Below are positions 8,528-16,393 of a stretch of DNA of 64,000 bases, piece after piece. The notes beneath the pieces were generated by a model. It saw only the letters and a list, made by a program, of their open reading frames with translations. It was not told the DNA's origin and made no database searches. Within the stretch, counting starts at the first letter, position 1. The number at the start of each line of letters is the position of its first letter. Source of the stretch: an uncultured Acetatifactor sp. (GTDB lineage Bacteria; Bacillota; Clostridia; Lachnospirales; Lachnospiraceae); assembly GCA_910583845.1 (NCBI GenBank), contig CAJUAB010000025.1:10449-74448 (forward strand). The letters are read 5' to 3'. The translations under genes and the position numbers were made by a program.

Positions 8528-10285
8528 TCAGTTTATCTCTTCGGAATATTTACCCCTGTCTTCCAAATTAATATCGATTTGTTTACCTAAAAGTTTGCTT
8601 TCTGGGGCATCGTCCTTCAATTCAAGAATAATATTATCTGTTATATTATGCTCAAACTCCTCCGGAGTCATAAACGGCTGGATAGAAAGTAATGCGTCTT
8701 CATTGATTGAGCAAATATATTGAAAGTCATTTTGTTCACAGGTTTCATTTACAATGCGAAATAGCATTTCTCGCTGCCGCGGATCCATATTGGCAAAAAG
8801 GCGGCTGTCATGAAATATAAATTGCAGGTTGCTTTTTTGGCATAATAATAAAAGCAAGTCAAAACAAAATATACGAACTTCATTGACGCCATCAGATGAG
8901 TCATCCTCAATACGGGCATCTAATGTATATCGAAGCATATTTTCGCCCGAATTATTTCTGATAACCAAACCGCTCCTTTTCTTGGGATAGAATTTTTTTG
9001 CATAATATCCATATTTTTCTCGTAAATCAGATAACCATTGACTTTCTTGCACAAGATATTTATCAGTTTCTTTGTCCTCAAATATTAATGTTGCCTTAAT
9101 ATCTAATTCTGTATCCCGGTATGTCTTCAGAATTTTTTGATATTCCTGTATACGGTTTAGCTCACTTTGTAAAGAAGAAAGCTGCTTAGTTAAAACAACA
9201 TATTCCTCCAAAGCTCCGTGGGAGTTTAAATAATTAAGTAACTCATCCATCCGTTGTCCGAGATTCAAAATTTCATCGTCAATACTTTTTAATTCAGCTC
9301 TTTGTTTGTTTAATTCTTTTCTCAGGCGAATATTACGCGAAATTATCAAATTATTATGAAATTTAAGAACATCTTCGATATCCTTTTTCACCATACTTGG
9401 GATCTCTACACCAGCGGCTTTATAAACTCTTAATAATTTTTCTTCCTTAACTTCGGCAGTTTCCCTGAAAGCTTCTTCAATGTTTTTAATATAACTGCTT
9501 ACAAGTATGCGTTTATTTTCAAGAGCTTTTTTTTGATAACTCTTATCATCAGCTTCCTTTTCCAATTCATGATAATTATTAGATACTTTAAAGGCTGAAA
9601 TTTCTTTTTCAAGTTCTTTGATCCGGTACTCCAAATCAGCTACATCCAGTTCCGCATCATGCTTGCCAAGGTAGTATTGCCTAAACAAAGGATCTTTTTT
9701 TATTGCTTTTTCGGTTGCACTTGCTGCTGATTGTTTATCCCGTAACTCTTTCTTGCTGATTATCAAATCTGTTTCCATGCCTAATAGATAGCAATTATTC
9801 AAAACTTTACTGTAATCACTTTCTTTAGGGACAAAAGAATCAAAAGTGGAATAACATGAGCGGTATCTTCTGGCATATCTTGAAAAAAGAGTAGTCCATG
9901 TCATGTATTTTGGCGGATTCGTGAGACCAAAGCATAAATCAAGAAGCTTGTTTCTCAAAGCTGCAACTGTCATCTGTTCGCCATTGAAATTAATCTTGCT
10001 TTGATCATCTGTCTTACGCGATGAATAATATTCTGCGCCATTAATCTCAAATTTAAGCGTAAATTCCCATCCGGAAAGCTTCTGTGAGAAAGAGTCAATT
10101 TTATTAGAACCTAAGCAAAAATGTACCAGATGGAGTGTCATTGATTTGCCCACTCCATTATAAGTATTTCCGTCATTTTCATTATGCGGCGCTACTTGTT
10201 TCCCAACAATAATACTGACACCATTTTTATTGAATACTACAGGATGAAAGGAGGGCTGATTAGCTCTCAAACTTAGCAGTTTCAT
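8528..10285 (-). CDS. ABC-3C system ATPase (DUF2326, SMC/Rad50-like)
   Basis: A 585-residue coiled-coil ABC ATPase of the DUF2326 type, the motor of ABC-three-component (ABC-3C) conflict systems. Walker A is NGVGKS near residues 43-48, followed by the family-typical HFCLG. A long heptad-rich region spans roughly residues 150-400. Near the C-terminus IFHDSRLFANMDPRQ matches the DUF2326 Walker B and D-loop pattern. ATPases of this class are thought to sense or remodel nucleoprotein and to control a linked effector. The start at 10285 has AAAAGGGGGTG upstream and overlaps the middle-component gene by 26 bases, so translation is probably coupled. Codon use is far more A+T rich than neighbouring genes, pointing to transfer. 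ATPase identity is firm; a role in defence is inferred. Confidence 0.85.
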   Translation of the reverse strand: MKLLSLRANQPSFHPVVFNKNGVSIIVGKQVAPHNENDGNTYNGVGKSMTLHLVHFCLGSNKIDSFSQKLSGWEFTLKFEINGAEYYSSRKTDDQSKINFNGEQMTVAALRNKLLDLCFGLTNPPKYMTWTTLFSRYARRYRSCYSTFDSFVPKESDYSKVLNNCYLLGMETDLIISKKELRDKQSAASATEKAIKKDPLFRQYYLGKHDAELDVADLEYRIKELEKEISAFKVSNNYHELEKEADDKSYQKKALENKRILVSSYIKNIEEAFRETAEVKEEKLLRVYKAAGVEIPSMVKKDIEDVLKFHNNLIISRNIRLRKELNKQRAELKSIDDEILNLGQRMDELLNYLNSHGALEEYVVLTKQLSSLQSELNRIQEYQKILKTYRDTELDIKATLIFEDKETDKYLVQESQWLSDLREKYGYYAKKFYPKKRSGLVIRNNSGENMLRYTLDARIEDDSSDGVNEVRIFCFDLLLLLCQKSNLQFIFHDSRLFANMDPRQREMLFRIVNETCEQNDFQYICSINEDALLSIQPFMTPEEFEHNITDNIILELKDDAPESKLLGKQIDINLEDRGKYSEEIN

Positions 10286-10520
10286 AATATAACACCCCCT
10301 TTTCATCTTCACAAATAGCCCCTATAATATAGAGATAATCCAAGGCCATAATAAATTGATCAAAAGAAAACTTTACGGAATATTTCTTATTTGTATATGC
10401 ATCTTTGTAATATTCCCATAACTCATCAACTGTGACTGGGGTGCTGATACGCTGCAATAAAAAAGCGCCAAATCCTAAAAAAGATTCGTAAAGTGATAAT
10501 TGTTTTTTGGGTAGAATCAT
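10260..10520 (-). CDS. ABC-3C system middle component
   Basis: An 86-residue protein between the effector and the ATPase gene, the position of the small middle component in ABC-3C systems. It is predicted mostly helical, with a winged-helix-like pattern (VDELWEYYKDAY and FDQFIMALDYLYIIGAI, ending in a short beta-hairpin GVLYYE). Such proteins are thought to bridge ATPase and effector. The frame is open to 10568, but the ATG at 10520 follows GAAAGGGG and is preferred. The assignment rests mainly on context and size, since middle components are poorly conserved. Confidence 0.75.
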   Translation of the reverse strand: MILPKKQLSLYESFLGFGAFLLQRISTPVTVDELWEYYKDAYTNKKYSVKFSFDQFIMALDYLYIIGAICEDEKGVLYYETAKFES

Positions 10521-10542
10521 ATTTTCCCCTTTCTTAACCAGC

Positions 10543-11472
10543 CTATTGGGGTTCTTCAAAAATATCACAGGTAGAAAAATAATGAGCCATCAAAACCAGT
10601 ACACTTGTCTGAATAGATGCAGTTCTTTTAGGACAGGACTGCTCCAAAATATAATAGAAACGATGATCAGAACAGTTTTCTGTCTGACCTGCAATTTGGT
10701 CTTTTGCCTGTTCATAAAGCGCATGGAACTTTTTCTGTAAAATTTCATTTACACCAGGGTTTTCGTTAAAATATTGCATCAGCTGCCCTTCCTGATAACT
10801 TCCTGTTACCAGAAAATGGCTTACAACAGAGCTTAATCCATTAAAGGTGATTTTATTATCAAAATCAGGAACCACTAAATTATCCGGATAGCCTTCGGGT
10901 AACTCTGCATTTAGCAGGTAAGCAACCGTTTCACTCAGCGCATCATATTCAATAACAGGCATAATTTCACCTGGTATGATACCTATAATATCCTGTTTGG
11001 CACAATCATCCAGGCCATCAAAAACTCTCTCCAAATCTTTTGCTGTAAAGGTATCAATCTTTATCACAGAGTATTCCGGCATATTGTCCAACATGATACT
11101 CATTTCTATAATAGGAGCAGGAAGTCCCTCATATCTGTCATTGACAACGAAAAAGAAATTTTTTATAGGACATAGGTCGTTCCAATTTCTGTATAGTTTT
11201 TCAAAATCCTCTTTCAGCTTTTTGACACCCTCATAAACAGTAGCGTTTTTTGACAAGTCATCCGGTGCAAAAACCTGGTAATATGTACCTGTTGTTCGAT
11301 CAAAACCATCATTTTTTCTATCCCCAATGTTTCCATAGGCTTTGACAGCCTGAAACTGGCTGTTAGCTTTGGACATAATAGACACAAAAAAATCCTCAAA
11401 CTGCTGCCCCTTATATTTTAATATATGATTTTGAAAAAGTATTTTCGCTATATACTGCTCAGCTTTGTCCAT
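10543..11472 (-). CDS. ABC-3C system effector with nuclease-like N-terminal domain
   Basis: A 309-residue protein, first gene of the ABC-3C operon. The N-terminal 100 residues resemble restriction-endonuclease-fold proteins: a conserved acid in KGQQFEDFF, then GDRKNDGFD, then YYQVFAP. In canonical PD-(D/E)xK enzymes the last element would be QxK; here lysine is missing and QVFAP is found instead. The C-terminal part (from about residue 165) is helical and fits the domain that couples ABC-3C effectors to the ATPase complex. It has no signal peptide. It lies 22 bases upstream of the middle component. It most likely cuts nucleic acid when triggered, but this is inference; an inactive nuclease-like sensor is possible. 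Confidence 0.7.
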   Translation of the reverse strand: MDKAEQYIAKILFQNHILKYKGQQFEDFFVSIMSKANSQFQAVKAYGNIGDRKNDGFDRTTGTYYQVFAPDDLSKNATVYEGVKKLKEDFEKLYRNWNDLCPIKNFFFVVNDRYEGLPAPIIEMSIMLDNMPEYSVIKIDTFTAKDLERVFDGLDDCAKQDIIGIIPGEIMPVIEYDALSETVAYLLNAELPEGYPDNLVVPDFDNKITFNGLSSVVSHFLVTGSYQEGQLMQYFNENPGVNEILQKKFHALYEQAKDQIAGQTENCSDHRFYYILEQSCPKRTASIQTSVLVLMAHYFSTCDIFEEPQ

Positions 11473-11510
11473 GAAAAAACCTCATCTCTGATTTGGATGT
11501 ACTCTTTTAA

Positions 11511-11519
11511 AGTATAGCA
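11511..11519 (-). promoter_or_regulatory. Extended -10 promoter for the ABC-3C operon
   Basis: On the minus strand TGCTATACT carries TATACT (11511-11516) with an extended TGn. The -35 region is only A+T-rich sequence (TTGTAT is present but at a 20-base spacing). It lies about 40 bases before the effector start. Confidence 0.5.
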
Positions 11520-11557
11520 CATTAATCTTTTTTTAGATACAATTATGTCATTTTATT

Positions 11558-11719
11558 TTACAAATTTCTCATAGCCTCAACAAAGTCATCCAATTTATAA
11601 GCCCCCTTCCCAATCTCCTCGTCCTTAAAGACCGTAAAATCCCGATATCTTTCGCCGCTGCCTGCCCAGCGGCTGATCCATAGATAGCTGGAAACCACTT
11701 GGGGGACGGAAAAAGCCGA
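11558..11719 (-). pseudogene. C-terminal remnant of an unidentified protein
   Basis: An open frame of 54 codons ending in TAA at 11558-11560 has no start codon or ribosome binding site and begins right after an in-frame TAG. It reads like a real protein tail, with WISRWAGSGERYRDF and KLDDFVEAMRNL. I do not recognise the family. It abuts the ABC-3C promoter and is best explained as the stump of a gene cut when the island arrived or was rearranged. Confidence 0.4.
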
Positions 11720-11769
11720 CTATACATATTTCACTACACACTCTTATTTGACATTTACAGTCAGATCCT

Positions 11770-12027
11770 TCACCCGCATTCTTTTTTCAGCTTCGCGATC
11801 CAGTCATGAATAAGCTGCGTCTCCTCCTCTGTCAGAACCTCCACATGCCTCTCACAGCAGCCGCTGAAACGGCAGTCCGTGCTCCTGCATTGGATCATAG
11901 GGCTGTTGCGCATGGCGCATTTGAACCTTATTCCATAATACAGCATCCTCAGGTTCCATAGGACCACATACGCGATATATGCGAAAAGTGCAATGCCAAA
12001 CAACCATTGAATGATATTCAGTAACAT
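11770..12027 (-). CDS. Small cysteine-rich membrane protein
   Basis: An 85-residue protein with one strong N-terminal transmembrane helix (residues 5-30, IIQWLFGIALFAYIAYVVLW) and a short soluble tail with clustered cysteines (KCAMRNSPMIQCRSTDCRFSGCC). The cysteine cluster suggests a metal site or disulfides; the family is not recognised. The frame is open to 12096, but the ATG at 12027 has AAGGAGG six bases upstream. Confidence 0.6.
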   Translation of the reverse strand: MLLNIIQWLFGIALFAYIAYVVLWNLRMLYYGIRFKCAMRNSPMIQCRSTDCRFSGCCERHVEVLTEEETQLIHDWIAKLKKECG

Positions 12028-12280
12028 AACCAGCCTCCTTATTCCACATGTATTCAGACATGCTGCTTTCATGGCAAACGACTTCCCCGATTTCAATTCA
12101 GCCCCCGTCCCAAACAGCAGTTCCGCATCTTCCGGGAGTCAGGCAGCAAGTACGATGTCATTTGCCAATGTCGCGCCGGACCATTCCTGTCCGAAGTTAA
12201 AAAGTGTCTATAATACATAATTATACGTATATATATGAGCAGTGTCTATACTTAAAGTTATTAAATATTTATTATTTGCT

Positions 12281-12307
12281 TATAATAACTCCTATGGAGG
12301 GAGTTAT
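12281..12307 (+). promoter_or_regulatory. -10 box and dyad over the XRE regulator ribosome binding site
   Basis: TATAAT at 12281-12286 is a candidate -10 box with a poor -35. Alternative boxes TATAAT and TATACT occur upstream in two copies of AGTGTCTATA near 12197 and 12240. Arms ATAACTCC (12285-12292) and GGAGTTAT (12300-12307) form a perfect 8+8 dyad covering the GGAGGGAG site and touching the ATG. It could be an operator for autoregulation or a hairpin hiding the ribosome binding site. The rest of 12028-12280 is A+T rich without a recognisable gene. Confidence 0.45.
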
Positions 12308-12515
12308 GGAATACTTACACATCCGCATCACAGAGCTATTACAGGAACGGGGAATCTCAAAGACAAGAATCTGCAAGGACCTGGACTTCCAGCGAGGAAA
12401 CTTCAATCGCTATTGCCGTGATGAGTTTCAGCGGGTTGACGCCAATCTGATCATAAAACTGTGCAAATATCTGGACTGTACGGTAGGAGACTTATTTGAA
12501 ATCCGCAATGACTGA
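12306..12515 (+). CDS. Small XRE/Cro-family DNA-binding protein
   Basis: A 69-residue single-domain helix-turn-helix protein. ITELLQERGISKTRICKDL and VDANLIIKLCKYLDCTVGDLFEI follow the Cro/CI layout, with the family-typical end CTVGDLFEI. It has no effector domain. The start is the ATG at 12306 after GGAGGGAG; an upstream in-frame extension lacks a ribosome binding site. It stands beside the ABC-3C island and has A+T-richer sequence around it, so it may be a leftover phage-type or island regulator. The target is unknown; the dyad on its own start region suggests autoregulation. Confidence 0.8.
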   Translation: MEYLHIRITELLQERGISKTRICKDLDFQRGNFNRYCRDEFQRVDANLIIKLCKYLDCTVGDLFEIRND

Positions 12516-12533
12516 ACGGGATTCCGGAACCGG

Positions 12534-12589
12534 AAAAAGGGAGGCTGCCGCCTGGCTGCATATATGCAGCCATCGCGGCAGTTCCTCCC
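12534..12589 (-). terminator. Strong intrinsic terminator of the 32-kb glycan operon
   Basis: A three-part stem: GGGAGG/CCTCCC (12539-12544 with 12584-12589), CTGCCGC/GCGGCAG (12545-12551 with 12575-12581) and the perfect palindrome GGCTGCATATATGCAGCC (12554-12571). On the minus strand it is followed by five T (12534-12538). It lies 77 bases past the GH16 stop and faces the convergent XRE gene. Confidence 0.85.
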
Positions 12590-12665
12590 TGCCTGTGTCA
12601 TTCCTCTTTCTACAACTTCACCGGACCGCTTTGGTCTTCCCCAAACCGGCCCGCGGTAATCCGAT

Positions 12666-13421
12666 CTATTGCCCTCTTTTCTGATAAGCCCTCACGTAAT
12701 CCACTTCCATCACGAAGGGCAGCGCCTTCCGGCTCACCGGCCCCCCCAGCCCCCCTACCGCAATGTTCAGAATCAGATAATAGGGCTTGTCATAGGGCCA
12801 GGCCTGCGGCGTCCGGTCCTCCTCATCGTCCGCCTTTCCATAGCGACAGACGCTCTCCCCGTCCAGAAAATACTCCACCTGCTCCGGTGTCCACTCCATC
12901 CCGTAAATATGAAAATCCTCACAGATCCCCTCCCGATGAATGGTGGTGGTGTACTGTACGGTATCCCGCCGTGTGTGGTTATGTTTCCAGGAGTGCAGGC
13001 TGTAAAACACATCCCCCGGATGCTGGCCGGAATGCTCCAGCATATCAATCTCTCCGCACAGAGGCCAACTCACTCCCCGGTGAATATCCTCCGGCAGAAA
13101 CCACAGCGCGGGCCAGGAACCGCTGCCGACGGGCAGTCTGGCCCGGATCTCAAAATAGCCGTACTGCCAGGACTGTCTGCCATAGGTGGTGAGTCTGGCG
13201 GAGGTATACTCCCGCTCCCCGTCCCGCTCTTCTATGGCCCTGATGATCAGTCTGCCGTCATGGACACTCACGTTGCCCGGCCTGTCCGTATAGGCCTGCA
13301 GCTCCTGATTCGCCCACTGGTGATTGCCCAGGTCATAGTTCCATTTTGCCGGGTCCGGCGCGCCCTCATAGGAAAAGTCATCCTCCCACACCAGCTCATA
13401 TCCATGTAAGTCAATTCCCAT
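12666..13421 (-). CDS. GH16 endo-beta-glucanase (laminarinase-like), cytoplasmic
   Basis: A 251-residue glycoside hydrolase family 16 enzyme. The catalytic signature ExDxxE is seen as GEIDMLEH, with nucleophile E124, D126 and acid/base E129. This beta-bulge form is typical of the bacterial laminarinase (endo-beta-1,3-glucanase) subgroup. Flanking GH16 features are WQYGYFEIRARLP and GSWPALWFLPED. There is no signal peptide, so it should act on oligosaccharides already imported. The ATG at 13421 has GGAAAGGAA upstream; a longer frame to 13475 adds a basic, non-homologous tail. It is the last gene of the operon, 88 bases after the GH94 gene. Lichenase activity is an alternative. Confidence 0.88.
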   Translation of the reverse strand: MGIDLHGYELVWEDDFSYEGAPDPAKWNYDLGNHQWANQELQAYTDRPGNVSVHDGRLIIRAIEERDGEREYTSARLTTYGRQSWQYGYFEIRARLPVGSGSWPALWFLPEDIHRGVSWPLCGEIDMLEHSGQHPGDVFYSLHSWKHNHTRRDTVQYTTTIHREGICEDFHIYGMEWTPEQVEYFLDGESVCRYGKADDEEDRTPQAWPYDKPYYLILNIAVGGLGGPVSRKALPFVMEVDYVRAYQKRGQ

Positions 13422-13509
13422 TTTATTCCTTTCCTTCCGCTCTGTTTTATCACGTTTACAAAACTCTCTGATCAATACGCAGGCCCGGACTCCGGCGCCG
13501 AAGGCGTTT

Positions 13510-16251
13510 TCAAAGGATCACCAGAATTTCCCGGCGCTCCTTCCCCGCCGGGGCCGCTTCCAGGAGCCTTGCCCTGGGAATCACATTTCCCTGCTGCCTC
13601 TGCCCGTCCAGATACAACTCTTTGACATGGGTATAGATCTCCTGTTCCTCCCCGGCCTGATAGTTCACGGACAGCCTGACCCCCGCAAACTCCAGGGCGA
13701 TCCCGATCCTTCTCTCCCGGTCCAGCTGCTCCCGCAGAAGACCGGGCTTGATCAGCAGGTCTCCGAAATATCCTCTGATCCCGTACACCAGTGTCACCAC
13801 CGTCATCATGAGCCAGCTGGCGGAGCCTGTCAGATAGGGATACATGCCCCGGCCCTGATCGCTGAAATATTCCGGCAGTCCCGGATAGCTCCGGCTGACC
13901 TCAAAATTCACGGACTGCCGGTACAGGGCGTCCAACACTCTGTGCCCTTCCCGGAGAAAGCCCTGACGGTACAACGCGTTGGCATACATCACGGCCATAT
14001 GGGAAAAGACGGCTCCGTTTTCCTTGTGTCCGTAGGCAAAACCGAAGGCCCTGCCCATGTCATCCTTGATCTCCTTAAAATCCGTGTTCAGCCTGTAGCC
14101 GCCCAGCTTCTCACAGTAGAGCAGTTCGTCCGCCGCCCGGATGATCTGCGCCGTCCGCTCCCTGTCCGCGACTCCGAACATGACGGGAAACACCTGACTG
14201 GTGAGCATCATGCGTATGCCACCGGGGAACTCTCCCTCCACCTGCCGGCCGCTGTTGTCATAGTACCCGTTGAAGAAACTGCCGGACCCGGTGACTACCC
14301 ACTCTGTTTTGCGGATGTGCTCCCGAATCCAGTCCGCCATCCCCTGCAACGTCCCCGCCAGCTCCGCCAGGGCGATTTGCTCCTTTTTACCGGCTACAGC
14401 ATGCTTACAGCTCTCATAGTAGTCCTGCAGCAATGCCTGCTTTTGCTCCACGGAGTCATAGATTTCCCGGTGCTCCTCAAGCATCCCGCACACCTCGCTC
14501 TGGAAAGCCAACGCATGACAGCCCTCCCGGTCCAGCCGCCGCAGAAGCTGCGCGATTTCTTCCAGATTGCCGCCGTAAGCGGCGGTGAACGCCACGCTTT
14601 CCCCGTTCTGCGCCGCCATGTCCAGTCCGTCGTTCCAGTCCGCGCCCCGGAGACGGATATGATTGTGCGCGCCCACATCATAAAATTCGGTGATATTCTG
14701 AAGCAGAATATGCTCCAGGATGCTTCCCCGCACCACTTTTCCGGCCTCGTCCAGCTGCTGTAGTCCCTGCCCCTCCTCCCATTCATCGTCCTTTTTTTCT
14801 CCCCGGAAAATCTGTCCGTCCTTGAAGTATGTCACTTCCTCCAGCAAAATCTCCAGATCCCCGGTCTGCTGGATATACAGCTGCGTGGTCTGGAAGGGCC
14901 AGAAACCGTGATCCATCCACACTCTGGTGATGTGATTTCTGTCCGCCAGAAACACGCCCTGCTTTTCACCGATGATGGTGGCGTTGGTGCCGTCCATCCG
15001 GACTCCTCCATAATAATCCACCAGCTTCTGCCGCACACCGTCCGGTTCCATGATCAGAAGCGCCAGACAGTCCTGCCACAGGTCCCTCCAGCCCCGGCCT
15101 CCTTTTCCGTAATCATGATAGGGAAGAAATGAGCAGCCATATATCCTTCGCAGAATGGGCTGGAAAGTCACCCAGTACATGTAGTTATCCCAATGGGGAT
15201 CTCCGGACGCGTAATGCACGTTGACCCGCTCCGTCCAGGCGCGCTTTACCTGCACCAGAGCCTGCTCTGTCCTCTCCCGGCCCCCAAATCGCTCCCGTAC
15301 CCGCCTGCGGTTTCCTTCCGCCCGTTCCTTTGCCACAATTCCCATATACACGCACCAGGTTTTCTCTTCTCCCGGCGCCAGGCAGGTCTCTTCAAAGCGG
15401 AGCGCTCCCATGGCCTCACAGCCCGCAGCCGACGCTCCCGCCCTGACCCAGGGATCGTACCCGCCTTCCCCCTCTGTCCCATATACCGCCAGGGGCCTGG
15501 CCAGACTGCCGCCCTCCCCCGTGAAGGCATGGACCGTGGGGCAGAAGTACGCGGGACTGCGCCCTTCCTGGTCCGTCCCGTACACATAGTAAGTCAGCGT
15601 ATTCTTTTTGTGCCCCCGCTCGTCAAAGGTCAGAGTGGGCGTTACCTCCACGCCGCTTTCCACCGCGGCGATCCGGTGCAAAAGACTGGTCACATGACGG
15701 TGGTCCCGCAGATTGTCCGCAGAACGGCCGTAGATGGGCACCGCCGCTATGGGAAGCAGCGTCACATCCTGCTCTCCGCGGTTTCTCACCGTGACCTCCA
15801 TGACCTCCAAAGCCGCCTCTTCCTCCGGCGCTGCCCCCGGGCCCTCCCCCAGAGGCACAAAGGAAGTCACCTCGGCTTCCAGAGAGTACCTGTCCGTGCC
15901 GCGTCTGACCCGGTGCCACATAAGCCCCGCCTCCAGCTCGCTCCACTCCTCGCCGGTTCCCTTCACGGCCTCGCTCTCCGCGCTGGCCCCCGTGGCGGAC
16001 CACACCCCCTTCCCTTTGACTACACACCAGAAATTCCGGGTGCTCTTTGAGCTGTGCAGATCCTCCACGCTCACCGGCTGCAACAGAAACGTATTCTGAT
16101 CCAACTTGCTGTCCCCTCCCAGAAGAGGCGTCACACAGCTTTTCAGCCCCGAATCCCCCGCCAGGGGAAAGTACAAATAGCTGGTGTCCCCTGGGGATTT
16201 CATCCGAAAACTTCCGTTCTGATCTGTAAATTCATATCCCAACTTTGTCAT
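13510..16251 (-). CDS. GH94 glycoside phosphorylase (laminaribiose/cellobiose phosphorylase type)
   Basis: A 913-residue cytoplasmic phosphorylase that splits a beta-glucoside with inorganic phosphate, giving glucose 1-phosphate. The GH94 catalytic region RLRGADWNDGLDMA is at residues 538-541 for the central DWND, and the upstream GGRGWRDLWQD is typical. Length fits laminaribiose phosphorylases (about 900) better than cellobiose phosphorylases (about 810). With a GH16 endo-enzyme and a second, larger phosphorylase next door, laminaribiose is the most likely substrate; this is inference. The frame is open 59 codons further upstream, but the ATG at 16251 after GTGGAGGGTCAGG begins the conserved protein. 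The 142-base gap upstream holds no recognisable gene or hairpin. Confidence 0.82.
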   Translation of the reverse strand: MTKLGYEFTDQNGSFRMKSPGDTSYLYFPLAGDSGLKSCVTPLLGGDSKLDQNTFLLQPVSVEDLHSSKSTRNFWCVVKGKGVWSATGASAESEAVKGTGEEWSELEAGLMWHRVRRGTDRYSLEAEVTSFVPLGEGPGAAPEEEAALEVMEVTVRNRGEQDVTLLPIAAVPIYGRSADNLRDHRHVTSLLHRIAAVESGVEVTPTLTFDERGHKKNTLTYYVYGTDQEGRSPAYFCPTVHAFTGEGGSLARPLAVYGTEGEGGYDPWVRAGASAAGCEAMGALRFEETCLAPGEEKTWCVYMGIVAKERAEGNRRRVRERFGGRERTEQALVQVKRAWTERVNVHYASGDPHWDNYMYWVTFQPILRRIYGCSFLPYHDYGKGGRGWRDLWQDCLALLIMEPDGVRQKLVDYYGGVRMDGTNATIIGEKQGVFLADRNHITRVWMDHGFWPFQTTQLYIQQTGDLEILLEEVTYFKDGQIFRGEKKDDEWEEGQGLQQLDEAGKVVRGSILEHILLQNITEFYDVGAHNHIRLRGADWNDGLDMAAQNGESVAFTAAYGGNLEEIAQLLRRLDREGCHALAFQSEVCGMLEEHREIYDSVEQKQALLQDYYESCKHAVAGKKEQIALAELAGTLQGMADWIREHIRKTEWVVTGSGSFFNGYYDNSGRQVEGEFPGGIRMMLTSQVFPVMFGVADRERTAQIIRAADELLYCEKLGGYRLNTDFKEIKDDMGRAFGFAYGHKENGAVFSHMAVMYANALYRQGFLREGHRVLDALYRQSVNFEVSRSYPGLPEYFSDQGRGMYPYLTGSASWLMMTVVTLVYGIRGYFGDLLIKPGLLREQLDRERRIGIALEFAGVRLSVNYQAGEEQEIYTHVKELYLDGQRQQGNVIPRARLLEAAPAGKERREILVIL

Positions 16252-16393
16252 GTTACCTGACCCTCCACTGATCTTTCCGTCTCCCGGATCTGCCGTTATG
16301 TCCTCCCGCCCGGGCTGCCTACGTCCCCGGGCGCGGACCTGCCGCGCCCTTTGCAATCCGGGACCTTTGCCTTTCCGGGGCTGCGGTCTGGAG

